Positions 8,897 to 18,085 of a stretch of DNA of 64,000 nucleotides are shown here, piece after piece. Numbering within the stretch: position 1 is the stretch's first letter; every line of letters starts with the position of its first letter. The stretch is from contig JAKARV010000002.1 in NCBI GenBank assembly GCA_021819205.1, positions 55,840 to 119,839 of the forward strand. Direction: 5' to 3'. Both the position numbers and the translations under genes were made by a program. This DNA is from Actinomycetes bacterium (lineage in GTDB: Bacteria; Actinomycetota; Acidimicrobiia; Acidimicrobiales; Acidimicrobiaceae). The notes beneath the pieces were generated by a model. That model did no database searches. It was not told the origin of the DNA and saw only the letters and a list, made by a program, of their open reading frames with translations.

Positions 8897-11827
8897 CTAG
8901 TCGGTAAGACTCCGGTAGTCTTTGCGAGCCCACTTCTCTTGAATTTTTACTCCCCGCTGCGGCGTACGCTTTCCAAAGCGAAAGTTGCTCTTGGGAAGCG
9001 GGAGCGGTCCCGAGGTGGAGATGATCTCCATCCGTACCGCAAGCTCCTTGAAGGCTGGCGTGTGGGTACTCCGATCGGACCGCCAGGATGTGAGGGTGTT
9101 TACCGCCGTCTCGCTGTCGGAGGAGTTCATAGGCAAATAAAGCTCGTTCCCACGCACGCGGTCTGTCACTATCGCCCTGACCTTCACTCCTCCACGCCGG
9201 GATACCAGCCTGACCAGAGCTCCGCTGGCTAGGCCGCGTTCAGCGGCGAGCTCCGGGGAGATCTCCACGAATGGCCCGGGCGAGGTATCGGCGATGCCGG
9301 AGACCCGATAGGTCATATTCCCCTCGTGAAAGTGTTCAAGGAGCCGGCCGTTGTTTAAGTGGAGGTCGTACTCCTCGTTCGGGGACTCCGCGGGTTCGAC
9401 GAACTCCAGCGGTACCAAACGGGCCTTTCCGGAGGGGAAGTTGAATCGCTCGATGAATAGCAGCGGGGTGTCGACACCGTCGGCCGCAACCGGCCACTGC
9501 TGTGAGTGGTATCCCTCCAGTCGCCCGTAGGAGACCCCAGCGAAGATGCCGGCGAGGGAAGCCGCCTCGGTCATAACCTCGCTGGGAGAGGAGTACGCCC
9601 ACTTTGCACCGAGGCTGGCTGCCAATCCGGCAGTGATCTTCCAGTCGGGAAGCGAGTTGCCAAGCGGAGGCAGTACTGGGTCGAACCGCTGGATTCGGCG
9701 TTCGGTGTTGGTAAAGGTTCCCTCCTTCTCCAGCGATGGCGACGCAGCCAGGATAACGTCGGCAAATTGCGCCGTGCGGGAGAAAAAGATGTCCTGGACC
9801 ACCAGGAGTTCGAGCTTGCGGAGGGCGTCCGTCACCCGCTTGGAGTTGGAGTCGACTACGCCCATCTCTTCGCCAACGATTAGCAATCCTTTGAGCTTGC
9901 CATCATGGATGGCGTCAACCATCTCGTGGTTGTCAAGGCCTACCGTTGTTGGAAGCGGCGTTCCCCAAGCGGCTTCGTACTTGGCGCGAACTTCGTCGGC
10001 AGCGATGGGTTCGTAGCCCGGCATGAAGTTCGGCACCGCCCCAAAGTCGGTGGCGCCTTGAACGTTGTTGTGGCCGCGGAGCGGATAGGCTCCAGCGCCG
10101 GGTTTTCCGTAGTTGCCGGTGACGAGGAGAAGGTTGGAGATGGCGGTTGAGGTATCTGAACCGCCTTCGTGCTGGGTAACGCCCATAGCCCAGAGGATGC
10201 AGACCGAAGAAGCGGTCGCGATCTCGTGGGCAACCGCAAGAAGGGCTTCCTGGTCGACTCCGCACCGCTGCGCCGCGAAGTCGAGGGTGAAGGGTGCAAG
10301 GCTGGCTAGGTAGGCATCGAGGCCCTCGACCCGATTCGCGAGGAAGTCCGTTGCCGCCAAGCCGGAGTCGATGATGTGCTTGGTTATTGCGCTCAACCAG
10401 ATCAGGTCGGAGCCTGGGCGGGGCCGCAGGAAGATATCGGCGCGCTCCGCCATCTCATGCCGCCGGAGGTCGGCAACAATGAGCCGCTGACCCCTGCTTT
10501 TGTGGGAGCGCTTGATTCTGGTGGCGATGACTGGATGGCTCTCCGCCGTGTTTGACCCAACAATCAGCACGAGCCCCGCCGCCTCGATATCCCGGATCGA
10601 GCCGGAATCGCCCCCGTACCCAACGGTACGCGACAGGCCCATCGTCGCCGGAGATTGACAGTAGCGGGAGCAGTTGTCGACGTTGTTGGTTCCGACCACC
10701 GCTCGGGCCAGCTTCTGCATGAGGAACGCCTCTTCGTTGGTGCACTTTGAAGAGGCGATGAAGCCGACCGAGTCCGGCCCGTGTTCCTTTACCAATGCTC
10801 CGATTCGGCCGGCAGCAATGCTAAAAGCCTCCTCCCAGCTGGCGCTTCGGAAGTGGTCGCCATCACGGACGAGCGGATCCGTCAGTCGTTCCCTGGAGTT
10901 GACGAACTCCCAGCCAAACTTGCCTTTGACGCAGGTGGAGATCCCGTTGACCGGACCGTTCTCCGGTTCTACTTTTAGGACTCTCCTTCCGCGGGTCCAA
11001 ACGTCAAAGCTGCAACCGACGCCGCAGTAGGTGCACACGGTCTTGGTCTTGGCGATGCTTGGCGTACGGAGCCGCTCCTCGACCTCCGAGATCGCAAAAA
11101 TCGGAGAGAGGCCGGTCACCGGCTCTACCGCCTTCACCATCTGGATCAGGTGCCCCTTGGCTGCTTCGGGTAGCGCTGTGGCGAGCCCGGCAGTCGCCTC
11201 CATGCTCTTTTCCATTAGCGCATTGCAGGGGCAGACAGAGACGCAATGCCCGCAGCTCACACAGCTTGACTCACCGGCTTTTGATCCCCCATCCCAGACC
11301 ACCCTGGGTACAGGGAGTGACCAGTCGATTGACAAGGTCTCGTTGACTTGCAGCTCCTGGCAAGCCTGGACGCAGCGCCCGCACAGGATGCATTGGGAGG
11401 GGTCATAGCGGTAGAAAGGATGGGAGCGGTCGGTTTCGTAGGGCTTTTCGCGAAACGGGTATCGCGGTGACTCTAGCTCCAGATCGCGAAGCGTATTGTG
11501 CAGGGTGCAGTTTCCGTTGTTGTTGTCGCAGATGGTGCAGTACAGTTCGTGGTTCTCGAGGATTCGGCTCGCCGCTTCGTAGCGGGCGGCCAAGATTCGC
11601 GGAGTGCTGGACATTATCGACTTCGACTCCCCGACCTTCACCCCGCAAGCGTGAACCAGCTTGCCGTCCTTCTCCACGAGGCAGAGGTCGCACGTGCCGA
11701 TGGGCGATAGCTGTTCATGGAGGCAGATAGTGGGAAGCTTGACCCCTTCCCTCCGCAAAACGGTGGCCAAGGTTTCGCCATCGCTGGCTCTTACGGGCCG
11801 GCCATCAAGAAGTATCTCGCGCTCCAT
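8897..11827 (-). CDS. Formate dehydrogenase alpha subunit-like molybdoenzyme (NuoG-type N-terminus)
   Basis: A 976-residue protein with, in order: a [2Fe-2S] ferredoxin domain (Cys35, Cys46, Cys49, Cys61), a His/Cys [4Fe-4S] segment (YCTICDNNNGNC), two [4Fe-4S] ferredoxin motifs (CILCGRCVQAC and CVSCGHCVSVCPC), a further cluster motif (CTYCGVGC), the bis-MGD molybdenum domain and a C-terminal molybdopterin dinucleotide-binding domain. The metal-ligand Cys is in RYCQSPATMGL and is followed by Gln where FdhF-type enzymes have His. This is the cytosolic YrhE/FdhA-like group, expected to oxidise formate to CO2. No NuoE/NuoF-like partner lies nearby, so the electron acceptor is unknown. Only DUF1641 follows. 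Confidence 0.88.
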   Translation of the reverse strand: MEREILLDGRPVRASDGETLATVLRREGVKLPTICLHEQLSPIGTCDLCLVEKDGKLVHACGVKVGESKSIMSSTPRILAARYEAASRILENHELYCTICDNNNGNCTLHNTLRDLELESPRYPFREKPYETDRSHPFYRYDPSQCILCGRCVQACQELQVNETLSIDWSLPVPRVVWDGGSKAGESSCVSCGHCVSVCPCNALMEKSMEATAGLATALPEAAKGHLIQMVKAVEPVTGLSPIFAISEVEERLRTPSIAKTKTVCTYCGVGCSFDVWTRGRRVLKVEPENGPVNGISTCVKGKFGWEFVNSRERLTDPLVRDGDHFRSASWEEAFSIAAGRIGALVKEHGPDSVGFIASSKCTNEEAFLMQKLARAVVGTNNVDNCSRYCQSPATMGLSRTVGYGGDSGSIRDIEAAGLVLIVGSNTAESHPVIATRIKRSHKSRGQRLIVADLRRHEMAERADIFLRPRPGSDLIWLSAITKHIIDSGLAATDFLANRVEGLDAYLASLAPFTLDFAAQRCGVDQEALLAVAHEIATASSVCILWAMGVTQHEGGSDTSTAISNLLLVTGNYGKPGAGAYPLRGHNNVQGATDFGAVPNFMPGYEPIAADEVRAKYEAAWGTPLPTTVGLDNHEMVDAIHDGKLKGLLIVGEEMGVVDSNSKRVTDALRKLELLVVQDIFFSRTAQFADVILAASPSLEKEGTFTNTERRIQRFDPVLPPLGNSLPDWKITAGLAASLGAKWAYSSPSEVMTEAASLAGIFAGVSYGRLEGYHSQQWPVAADGVDTPLLFIERFNFPSGKARLVPLEFVEPAESPNEEYDLHLNNGRLLEHFHEGNMTYRVSGIADTSPGPFVEISPELAAERGLASGALVRLVSRRGGVKVRAIVTDRVRGNELYLPMNSSDSETAVNTLTSWRSDRSTHTPAFKELAVRMEIISTSGPLPLPKSNFRFGKRTPQRGVKIQEKWARKDYRSLTD

Positions 11828-12372
11828 TTTTACGATCCTGCGGGCTCTGTCACGTGATCGAGCCTATCATCACCGGAAAAGGCGCTTCGCATTGCATGCC
11901 ATTGTGCCACGGAAAAATTTACTGTTTGGCGTCTTCTCGGTGGCGACTGGCTCTGTAGCTTGGTTTTTGCTTTGAGTGAAGAGGGTAGGCGAAACGTGAA
12001 CTGTCCCGAAGTGAAGCTAGTGGTTTTACGGCGGGATTCGATCTCAACGGCACCTTCGCCATTGTCGGGCATCCTTTCGTTTGGGATGGCGGTTTACAAG
12101 TTGTTGTTGGCATAGTTCTTTTGCTTTAACGTAGCGTGTTTTGCACTCTGCGGCAGGTCCAGTTACAGTCAACTTGGATCCTCGGGGAGGGGGGCTTCGC
12201 ACTCGGATTGGTTTGAAATACCGCGCTTGACAAGAGAAGTATGCTTAAGTCGTTGTGCCGTCTACTTGAAATCGCCGGGACCTGGAGTCCAAATTGTGAT
12301 CAAGTAAAACGACGGTGGATTCGATATGCGTATAAGCATCCCGGTGTTGCTGTTTTGCAAAGAGGGGGAAGC
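11828..12372. other. Intergenic region with divergent leaders
   Basis: About 545 bases between two divergent genes. It is richer in A+T than its surroundings. It should hold the promoter of the leftward formate dehydrogenase operon and that of the rightward GGDEF/EAL gene. The minus frames 11830-12072 and 11919-12113 read as low-quality sequence and I do not call them. A TTGACA at 12227-12232 has no -10 box at a normal distance. A short hairpin (CATCC/GGATG) lies near 12070. The in-frame extension 12241-12372 of the downstream gene is treated as leader, not protein. Confidence 0.5.
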
Positions 12373-15300
12373 ATGGTTGCCGACGATACCTTGCCCGAGG
12401 GGGACGTAGCACGAGACGCTCGCCACTCCTCGAGGGGGGAGACGTTGGATGGTGAGTTTGTCGAACGATTGACCGAGTTGATTGCCGCCTCCGCGTGGCA
12501 GGAACCCTTCGACTTGGCGGAGATCTCCAAAGTGCTGGGCGATCTTGACGTCGCCGCCGCGGTGCCTTCCAATAGCATGGGCCGCGACTCAAAGGCGCCG
12601 CTATCGGCCCTGCTGCACAACATTGCGGAGTTGGCCGAATCTAACCGAACTCTGTCGGTTGCCTACCGCCTCTTTGCCGAGGTGCTGAACGTCTACAGGA
12701 CTATGATTGTCCACCGTGGCGCCGTCGAGGCAGTGGACCTTCCTGGCTTGGTGGTGCGGTCGCTCACTGCGGAAATCTTCCCATTGGCCTTTATTGGCAA
12801 GCAGGAGGCTGGGAGCGAAAAGATACAGCTTATTGCGGTAGCCGGAACCGCTTCCGGGTATGCGGAAGGGCTCCGCCTGACGGCTGATCCGAACGATCCG
12901 GACGGGCAGGGCCCCGCTGGCCATTGCGTTCGTACCCGGTCTCCGCAGTTGACTAGGATCGATGCCCCTATGTTTGCGCGTTGGCGGAGTCGTGCCGACA
13001 GTTTTGGTCTAGGTGGTTCGCTTGCCACCTGTGCAGAGGCTGGCGACGGGTCGGTCTATCTTCTCTCGGTATACGTGGCCGCTGGCGAAGAGATTCCGGT
13101 ACCCACCGTCTCGGTATTCGAAGGGCTCATCGAGTTGTGCGTCGCCGTGCAGTCGCAGTTTCTCCTCCAAAAGGAGCTCGACCGACAGCTTCACTATCGG
13201 GCGATCTTCTCGCGCCTGCAGCATCTTCCCGCGGATCTGTTCAATTTTGAGGGCATCCTCAGGGAAGCTGGGTCCCAGATTGCCCTCCATCCAGAGGTTG
13301 CCGGTGTAGACCTGTTGCTCCTGGACTCAGGAAACGGAAGATTTGTACGTTTCGGAGCCTTTGGCGCCGCTGCCGATATTATTGTTAGCCTCCCCCAGCC
13401 GGTGCTCGGCACCAAGGGCAACGTTCCGAGCACGGTGGCGGAGACGCGGACGCGGCAGGTATTCGATCGCAAGTTGGTCGAGCATCAAGAGGGAAGCTGG
13501 ACGCGTCACGCAACGCTTTCGGCGATCGACGCGCTTGCAGCTTGGCCGATAGTGGGGCGAGACGGAAACGTTGCGGCAGTAATCGTGCTCTTCTCCGGTA
13601 CCGATGAAGCCTTCTCCGAAGCTACGATCGAGCTGCTCGACCGCCTTTTTGCAAGCGTCGAGATCGAAATCTCCAGAGCTGACGAGCGGGAGGAGTTGCG
13701 GAACCTCGCTGCGGTGTACAACGCCTTGGCCAGCCAGAGCGTCCATCTTTCCACAGCGACGCGCAAGGAGCAGATGTACGACGTGACGCTGACAGCGCTT
13801 TTTGATACCGAGCTTTTCCGCTATGTAACGCTTGTGGGGCTCGATGGGAACCGCCAGGTACCGTTGATTGCCCGGGGCGAACTGCCGGATACCGCGACCG
13901 CGGTGGATTTGGCGGCACTGATCGAAAGGGCAAGCCTTTCTGGCAGGGATACCTATGTTTCGACCATCTATTCGGGCTGGCCGGAGTCGAACTCGGAGTT
14001 GCGGGAGTCCTCGGCTGCGGTGGTGATGATGAGGCTGGGTGAAGAGCAACTTGCTCTCGCGTCGGTGTCGAATCGTCCGCGGGTCATTCGTCCGCGGATG
14101 ATAACGCTGCTGGAACGCGCGTCCGCCGCTCTTGGAGGGGCGCTGGAGGCGCTGGCTCTTCGGCACGAGTTGGTCGCCGAGCGGGATCGCCAGGCGTATC
14201 AGGCATCTCACGACGTTTTGACTGATCTACCCAATCGGAGGGCGTTTGAGCGCCAGGCACAAGAGATGCTATCTGGCGGGGTACAGGTCGCTGTGGGAAT
14301 ACTTGATCTGGACCACTTCAAGGAGTGGAATGACAGCTACCGGCACCAAGAGGGTGACGAACTTCTCAGGCGAATCGCGGCGAGCATTGCCGCGGTTGAC
14401 CCGGAGCTCTTCCTTGCCCGGCTTGGAGGCGACGAGTTTGGGATTCTTTCGGTACGCCGCCGAGCAGGCTTGATCATGCTTAGTGGAAGAGTGCTCGCTG
14501 CGATCAGCGGTTGCAGCGGGAGCTATATGCGGGTTACGGGGAGCCTGGGTTGGGCGATCTACGGAGAACACGGTTTAGCGTATGCTGACCTTTTTGCCCA
14601 TGCCGACGAGGCAATGTACGAGGCCAAGGCCGCAGGCGGTAATGTGTACCAGTTCTATACCCCGGAAATTGAGGCTAACCTCACGCGGGCTCATCAAATC
14701 CGGACCGAGTTTGACAGCGCCTTGGGGTCGGGGGAGCTTGAGTACTGGTATCAGCCACAGGTTAAGTGGCTCGACCGGACCATCCACGCGGTTGAGCTTC
14801 TGCTGCGGTGGCGGCGCAATGGAGAGATCGTTCCCGCCGGGGAGTTTATCTATACGGTTGAGCACGACCCCCGCTTGGCGAAGCGGCTTTGCGGGCACAC
14901 TGTCGAGGCTGCATTCGCCCTAAGTCACGAGTTTCACAAGCAAAAGATCGAACGGCAAGTCTCCTTCAACGTATCGGCGTCGGCATTTCTCGATAGCCAT
15001 TTTCTTATCGATTTGGAGGGTGTTGCCAGGAACTATGACTACCGGCATGTTTGTGTAGAAATCACCGAAACCACAGCTATTTCGGACGTTTCACTTGCAC
15101 GCTCTACCATCCTCCAGCTGGCCGCTTTGGGCGTAGAGGTTGCGATGGACGACTTCGGAACTGGGTTTTCTTCCTTGAGCTACGTTGCAAAACTTCCGAT
15201 TGCCGAGCTGAAGTTGGACCGTTCTTTTTTGAATGGTATCTCGCGGAACTTCCGATCGTTTGCGGCAATCATGAGTGGCTTGACTATTGGGCACTACTCA

Positions 15301-15714
15301 AATTTGCGGGTAATTGGCGAGGGCATCGACAACATCGACGACCTTGCCACATGGATCCTTATGGGGGGAGATTACGTCCAGGGTTTCATCCTTTCGGAAC
15401 CAATTCAGGACCCGTTCTCCGAACTGAACCTTTTCGGACGGAACCTTCCCGCCGACCTGATCTCGTTGAACGCGGAGGATATCCCGTTGTTGGCCGAGGT
15501 GGTTAGAGCGAGGGAGTTCGGCAGGCACATCTGCTTGGCCAACTGCCGGTTGGCTGTGTGGTTGGAGAATCGGAAGGAACTCTACTCGAGTATTGCCGAG
15601 TTTCGAGCGATAACTTCGAGGCACCGCTGCTCAGGGACGCAGGCGGCAATCGTGACTGCGGAGATGGAGAGTCTGTGCGAGCGGATTATCGAGGCGCAAA
15701 AGGAAAGTTCTTGA
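12373..15714 (+). CDS. GAF/GGDEF/EAL cyclic-di-GMP signalling protein
   Basis: A large soluble sensor-enzyme (1113 residues from this start) with no membrane segment. The N-terminal half is two GAF-like sensory regions. A GGDEF domain follows with an intact GGDEF active site (residues 685-689), then an EAL domain. In the EAL part the residues expected for c-di-GMP hydrolysis are kept in variant form: Glu808 in ELLLRW, NVSASAF, ITETT, Asp926-Asp927 in DDFGTG, KLDRSF, and Glu in GEGID. It could therefore make or break c-di-GMP. A further C-terminal helical region of about 100 residues has no clear match. The ATG at 12373 was chosen over the upstream in-frame ATG at 12241 because AGAGGGGGA stands 5-6 bases before it. 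Confidence 0.9.
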   Translation: MVADDTLPEGDVARDARHSSRGETLDGEFVERLTELIAASAWQEPFDLAEISKVLGDLDVAAAVPSNSMGRDSKAPLSALLHNIAELAESNRTLSVAYRLFAEVLNVYRTMIVHRGAVEAVDLPGLVVRSLTAEIFPLAFIGKQEAGSEKIQLIAVAGTASGYAEGLRLTADPNDPDGQGPAGHCVRTRSPQLTRIDAPMFARWRSRADSFGLGGSLATCAEAGDGSVYLLSVYVAAGEEIPVPTVSVFEGLIELCVAVQSQFLLQKELDRQLHYRAIFSRLQHLPADLFNFEGILREAGSQIALHPEVAGVDLLLLDSGNGRFVRFGAFGAAADIIVSLPQPVLGTKGNVPSTVAETRTRQVFDRKLVEHQEGSWTRHATLSAIDALAAWPIVGRDGNVAAVIVLFSGTDEAFSEATIELLDRLFASVEIEISRADEREELRNLAAVYNALASQSVHLSTATRKEQMYDVTLTALFDTELFRYVTLVGLDGNRQVPLIARGELPDTATAVDLAALIERASLSGRDTYVSTIYSGWPESNSELRESSAAVVMMRLGEEQLALASVSNRPRVIRPRMITLLERASAALGGALEALALRHELVAERDRQAYQASHDVLTDLPNRRAFERQAQEMLSGGVQVAVGILDLDHFKEWNDSYRHQEGDELLRRIAASIAAVDPELFLARLGGDEFGILSVRRRAGLIMLSGRVLAAISGCSGSYMRVTGSLGWAIYGEHGLAYADLFAHADEAMYEAKAAGGNVYQFYTPEIEANLTRAHQIRTEFDSALGSGELEYWYQPQVKWLDRTIHAVELLLRWRRNGEIVPAGEFIYTVEHDPRLAKRLCGHTVEAAFALSHEFHKQKIERQVSFNVSASAFLDSHFLIDLEGVARNYDYRHVCVEITETTAISDVSLARSTILQLAALGVEVAMDDFGTGFSSLSYVAKLPIAELKLDRSFLNGISRNFRSFAAIMSGLTIGHYSNLRVIGEGIDNIDDLATWILMGGDYVQGFILSEPIQDPFSELNLFGRNLPADLISLNAEDIPLLAEVVRAREFGRHICLANCRLAVWLENRKELYSSIAEFRAITSRHRCSGTQAAIVTAEMESLCERIIEAQKESS

Positions 15715-15830
15715 TAGCGCGCACGGTGGTGGTTTAGAGGCGAACGCGTCAACCGGGGATGCGGTGCGAGCTTGGTGGTTTCCTAGGTTGAAAATCCGCG
15801 GCCAACCGGAGCTCTCATTGGGATCCGGGG

Positions 15831-15904
15831 TGGGCGCTAGAGGACTCGAACCTCCGACCTCAGCCGTGTGAAGGCTGCGCTCTAACCAACTGAGCTAAGC
15901 GCCC
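15831..15904 (-). tRNA. tRNA-Val (anticodon CAC)
   Basis: A 74-nt cloverleaf on the minus strand. The acceptor stem GGGCGCT/AGCGCCC is fully paired, the D arm is GCTC...GAGC, the anticodon stem CAGCC/GGCTG carries loop TTCACAC with anticodon CAC, and the T arm is GGAGG-TTCGAGT-CCTCT. CCA is not encoded. The rest of the 15715-16038 gap shows nothing clear apart from a weak 5-bp inverted repeat around 15786. No integrase or duplicated tRNA 3' end was seen near it. Confidence 0.97.
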
Positions 15905-16038
15905 TAGTGGCCAAAAAGCATAGCCAGCTTGCCTTGGATGCCGGCTTAACGCTTGTTTAAGTCCACTCGGATGCGTGCCGAAGGTCACTTCGTGAGCCAG
16001 GAGGAGGTCGCTTTGCAGCCTGGAAATGGGAGGATCAC

Positions 16039-17127
16039 GTGACGGTAGCCTACGATACCTCGTTGGCGGAGTATATCGTTGGCGTTTTTGACAACCCAAG
16101 CGAGCTTGCGATCGTCAACCAGCCGATCGTCAATCTTGAGTCGGGCCAAGTGGTTGGTTACGAGTCCCTTGCGCGTTTTGGAAACGGCATGAGCCCAGAG
16201 CGGGTTTTCGGGGCGGCTGACTCATTCGGTTTGGGAAAGGATCTCGAGCTTTTCGCGGTTGACGCTGCCCTGAAGTCGCTTCCCTGGCTTCCTTCGGGGC
16301 TTCGCATGCACGTAAATGTGTCGCCAACGATTGTTGGAGCCCCCGAACTCCGGCAACTGTTGCTAAACCACGATCTCAGCAGGTTAGTGCTTGAGCTTAC
16401 CGAGCATGTTCCGGTTGTGGACTATGGACGAGTGGCCAGCGAACTCGCTGTCTTTCGAAACCGCGGCGCTCGGATAGCGGTGGATGATTTGGGATCTGGC
16501 TACGGTGGACTGGAGATTGTCATTGCGACTAGGCCAGAGTTGGTGAAGCTGGACCGTTCTTTCGTGGCCGGTATCGACAAGAGCAGTTCTCAATGCAACG
16601 TCATGGCCTCTTTGATCAGGTTTGTGTCGGGTTTCGGCGGCGCGGTAATCGCAGAGGGCGTGGAGACTACCGCCGAAATCGAGCAGGTTAGCCGCCTTGG
16701 GGCGCGCTATGCGCAGGGTTACGTTATTGGTATGCCGCGACCGGGGTTCTCCCCAGTCGATGCAGCAGCCGTGGTTCGGGCGGCGAAGCAGACTCGCCGG
16801 GTGATGTACGGCGCCGATCTGGTCGACCTAATCGAGCGGGTTCCCGTCGCGAGGGACACTGCTGTGCTCTCCGGTAGCGCTTTGGGGGTGGTGGTCGACG
16901 TGTATCGGCGGCCGCTGCTTCTATGGGTCGGTTGGGAGAATGGCGGCCGCGCACTGCCTTGCACCGAGGTAGAGATCGGATCGTCAACGGACATCTGCCG
17001 ACGGCTTGCGGTCAACCGGATGCCAAGCCATCGTCTCGATCCGTTGGTTGTCGTTGATGGGTCCCGAAGAACGGTTGGAGTGCTTCGAGTGGAGAGCCTG
17101 CTGGCAGAGAGCGACACGATGTCGTGA
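16039..17127 (+). CDS. EAL-domain c-di-GMP phosphodiesterase with C-terminal regulatory region
   Basis: A 362-residue protein, predicted to hydrolyse c-di-GMP to pGpG. The EAL domain (about 20-250) holds a complete active site: Glu42 (ESLARF), Asn93 (NVSP), Glu122 (LELTE), Asp149-Asp150 (DDLGSG), Lys170 (KLDRSF), Glu206 (AEGVE) and Gln226 (QGY). Residues about 265-362 look like a small regulatory domain, possibly a pair of degenerate CBS motifs (LDPLVVVDGSRRTVGVLRVESLL). There is no signal peptide or membrane segment. GTG start after GGGAGGA. The stop overlaps the next gene's start (GTGA), so the two EAL proteins are probably made together. Confidence 0.92.
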   Translation: MTVAYDTSLAEYIVGVFDNPSELAIVNQPIVNLESGQVVGYESLARFGNGMSPERVFGAADSFGLGKDLELFAVDAALKSLPWLPSGLRMHVNVSPTIVGAPELRQLLLNHDLSRLVLELTEHVPVVDYGRVASELAVFRNRGARIAVDDLGSGYGGLEIVIATRPELVKLDRSFVAGIDKSSSQCNVMASLIRFVSGFGGAVIAEGVETTAEIEQVSRLGARYAQGYVIGMPRPGFSPVDAAAVVRAAKQTRRVMYGADLVDLIERVPVARDTAVLSGSALGVVVDVYRRPLLLWVGWENGGRALPCTEVEIGSSTDICRRLAVNRMPSHRLDPLVVVDGSRRTVGVLRVESLLAESDTMS

Positions 17128-18077
17128 CCGGTTACGTGTTCAACGGGGATGATGGGGCTAGCGATTGGGAGCAAGAAGTTCGAATCGCGCTTTCGGACTT
17201 GAGCGAGCTCGAGGCGGTGTTCCAACCGATACGCGGCCTGGGAAACGGCGAAGTAGTGGCGGTCGAGGGACTGATCCACTCTTCCCGAGTCGACTCAGGA
17301 GAGTTATTCTCGCGGGCGTGTGCGCTTGGCATGGAAGTTTCACTGGAGATGGCGACCCTCGAGCGGCTGCTTGAGTGGCTACAGCTTGCAGATGGGCCGC
17401 GCCTTTCCCTGAACGTCACCCCGGGGGCGATAGCCAACCGCGGCGTTAGGGAGATGCTAGCTCCTTTTGCAAGCCAAATAATTCTCGAAGTTTCCGAGCG
17501 TAGTTTTCTTCCGGCCCCAAAGGAGCTGGCATCAGAGTTGATTGACCTTCGTAGTCAGGGAGCACAACTTGCACTCGATAACGCCGGTGCGGGCTTCGGG
17601 GGCTTGCGGCTTTTGCTCGCGCTCGAGCCGGAGTGGGTAAAGCTCGACCGCGTGGTTGTGTCGAGACTTCGCGATAGCTCCGACCAGTTGGCCTTGGCTG
17701 CTGCCTTTGTTGAGATCTCGCACGATGTTGGGGCTCGAGCAATTGCAGTCGGCGTCGAATATGTTGAAGAACTTGCTGCGGTGGCTGCACTGGGGGTAGA
17801 GGCGTGGCAGGGTTATCTCGACGCGGAGACAGCGGGCTCGGTAGAGGTTCCTATGGCAAAGATTGTATACCCAGAGCCTCCACCTGGAGGAGCTGACTTT
17901 GTCGTCGAACTCGGAAGTTCACTCGACTTGATCCTTGCCGGGTGGTCAAGCGGCAATAACCGGATGGGGAGCGGCTTTGCAGCCGTACATAGCCGTGGCA
18001 AGGTGATCGGTTACGTGAATTTTGACGAGGTAGCTCACGCCTATCGGCATGGCGGAAAGCTTGCGGGTTTAGCCTAG
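17124..18077 (+). CDS. Degenerate EAL-domain protein, probably catalytically inactive
   Basis: A 317-residue EAL-fold protein aligning along its length with the preceding phosphodiesterase, including a similar C-terminal segment. Some active-site positions are kept (Glu48 in VEGL, Asn97 in NVTP, Glu125 in LEVSE, Lys173 in KLDR, Gln229 in QGY). The second Asp of the DD pair is Asn (Asp152-Asn153 in LDNAGAG), and the Glu of AEGVE is Val209 (AVGVE). Loss of these metal-binding and catalytic residues predicts no phosphodiesterase activity, so a c-di-GMP-binding or partner-regulating role is likely. It starts with GTG inside the upstream stop codon. It is probably a duplication of its neighbour. 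Confidence 0.88.
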   Translation: MTGYVFNGDDGASDWEQEVRIALSDLSELEAVFQPIRGLGNGEVVAVEGLIHSSRVDSGELFSRACALGMEVSLEMATLERLLEWLQLADGPRLSLNVTPGAIANRGVREMLAPFASQIILEVSERSFLPAPKELASELIDLRSQGAQLALDNAGAGFGGLRLLLALEPEWVKLDRVVVSRLRDSSDQLALAAAFVEISHDVGARAIAVGVEYVEELAAVAALGVEAWQGYLDAETAGSVEVPMAKIVYPEPPPGGADFVVELGSSLDLILAGWSSGNNRMGSGFAAVHSRGKVIGYVNFDEVAHAYRHGGKLAGLA

Positions 18078-18085
18078 AAAATCAG

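Noticed and set aside
12227..12232. TTGACA as a -35 promoter box for the GGDEF/EAL gene
   Set aside because: No acceptable -10 hexamer occurs 16-18 bases downstream.
12241..12372. 44-codon N-terminal extension of the GGDEF/EAL protein
   Set aside because: The ATG at 12373 has a strong ribosome site and the extension has no protein-like features.
13327..14211. 294-residue minus-strand frame
   Set aside because: Antisense to the GAF/GGDEF region; Arg- and His-rich shadow sequence with no domain.
15831..16038. tRNA-Val as an integration site
   Set aside because: No integrase, no duplicated tRNA end and no foreign gene block is next to it.
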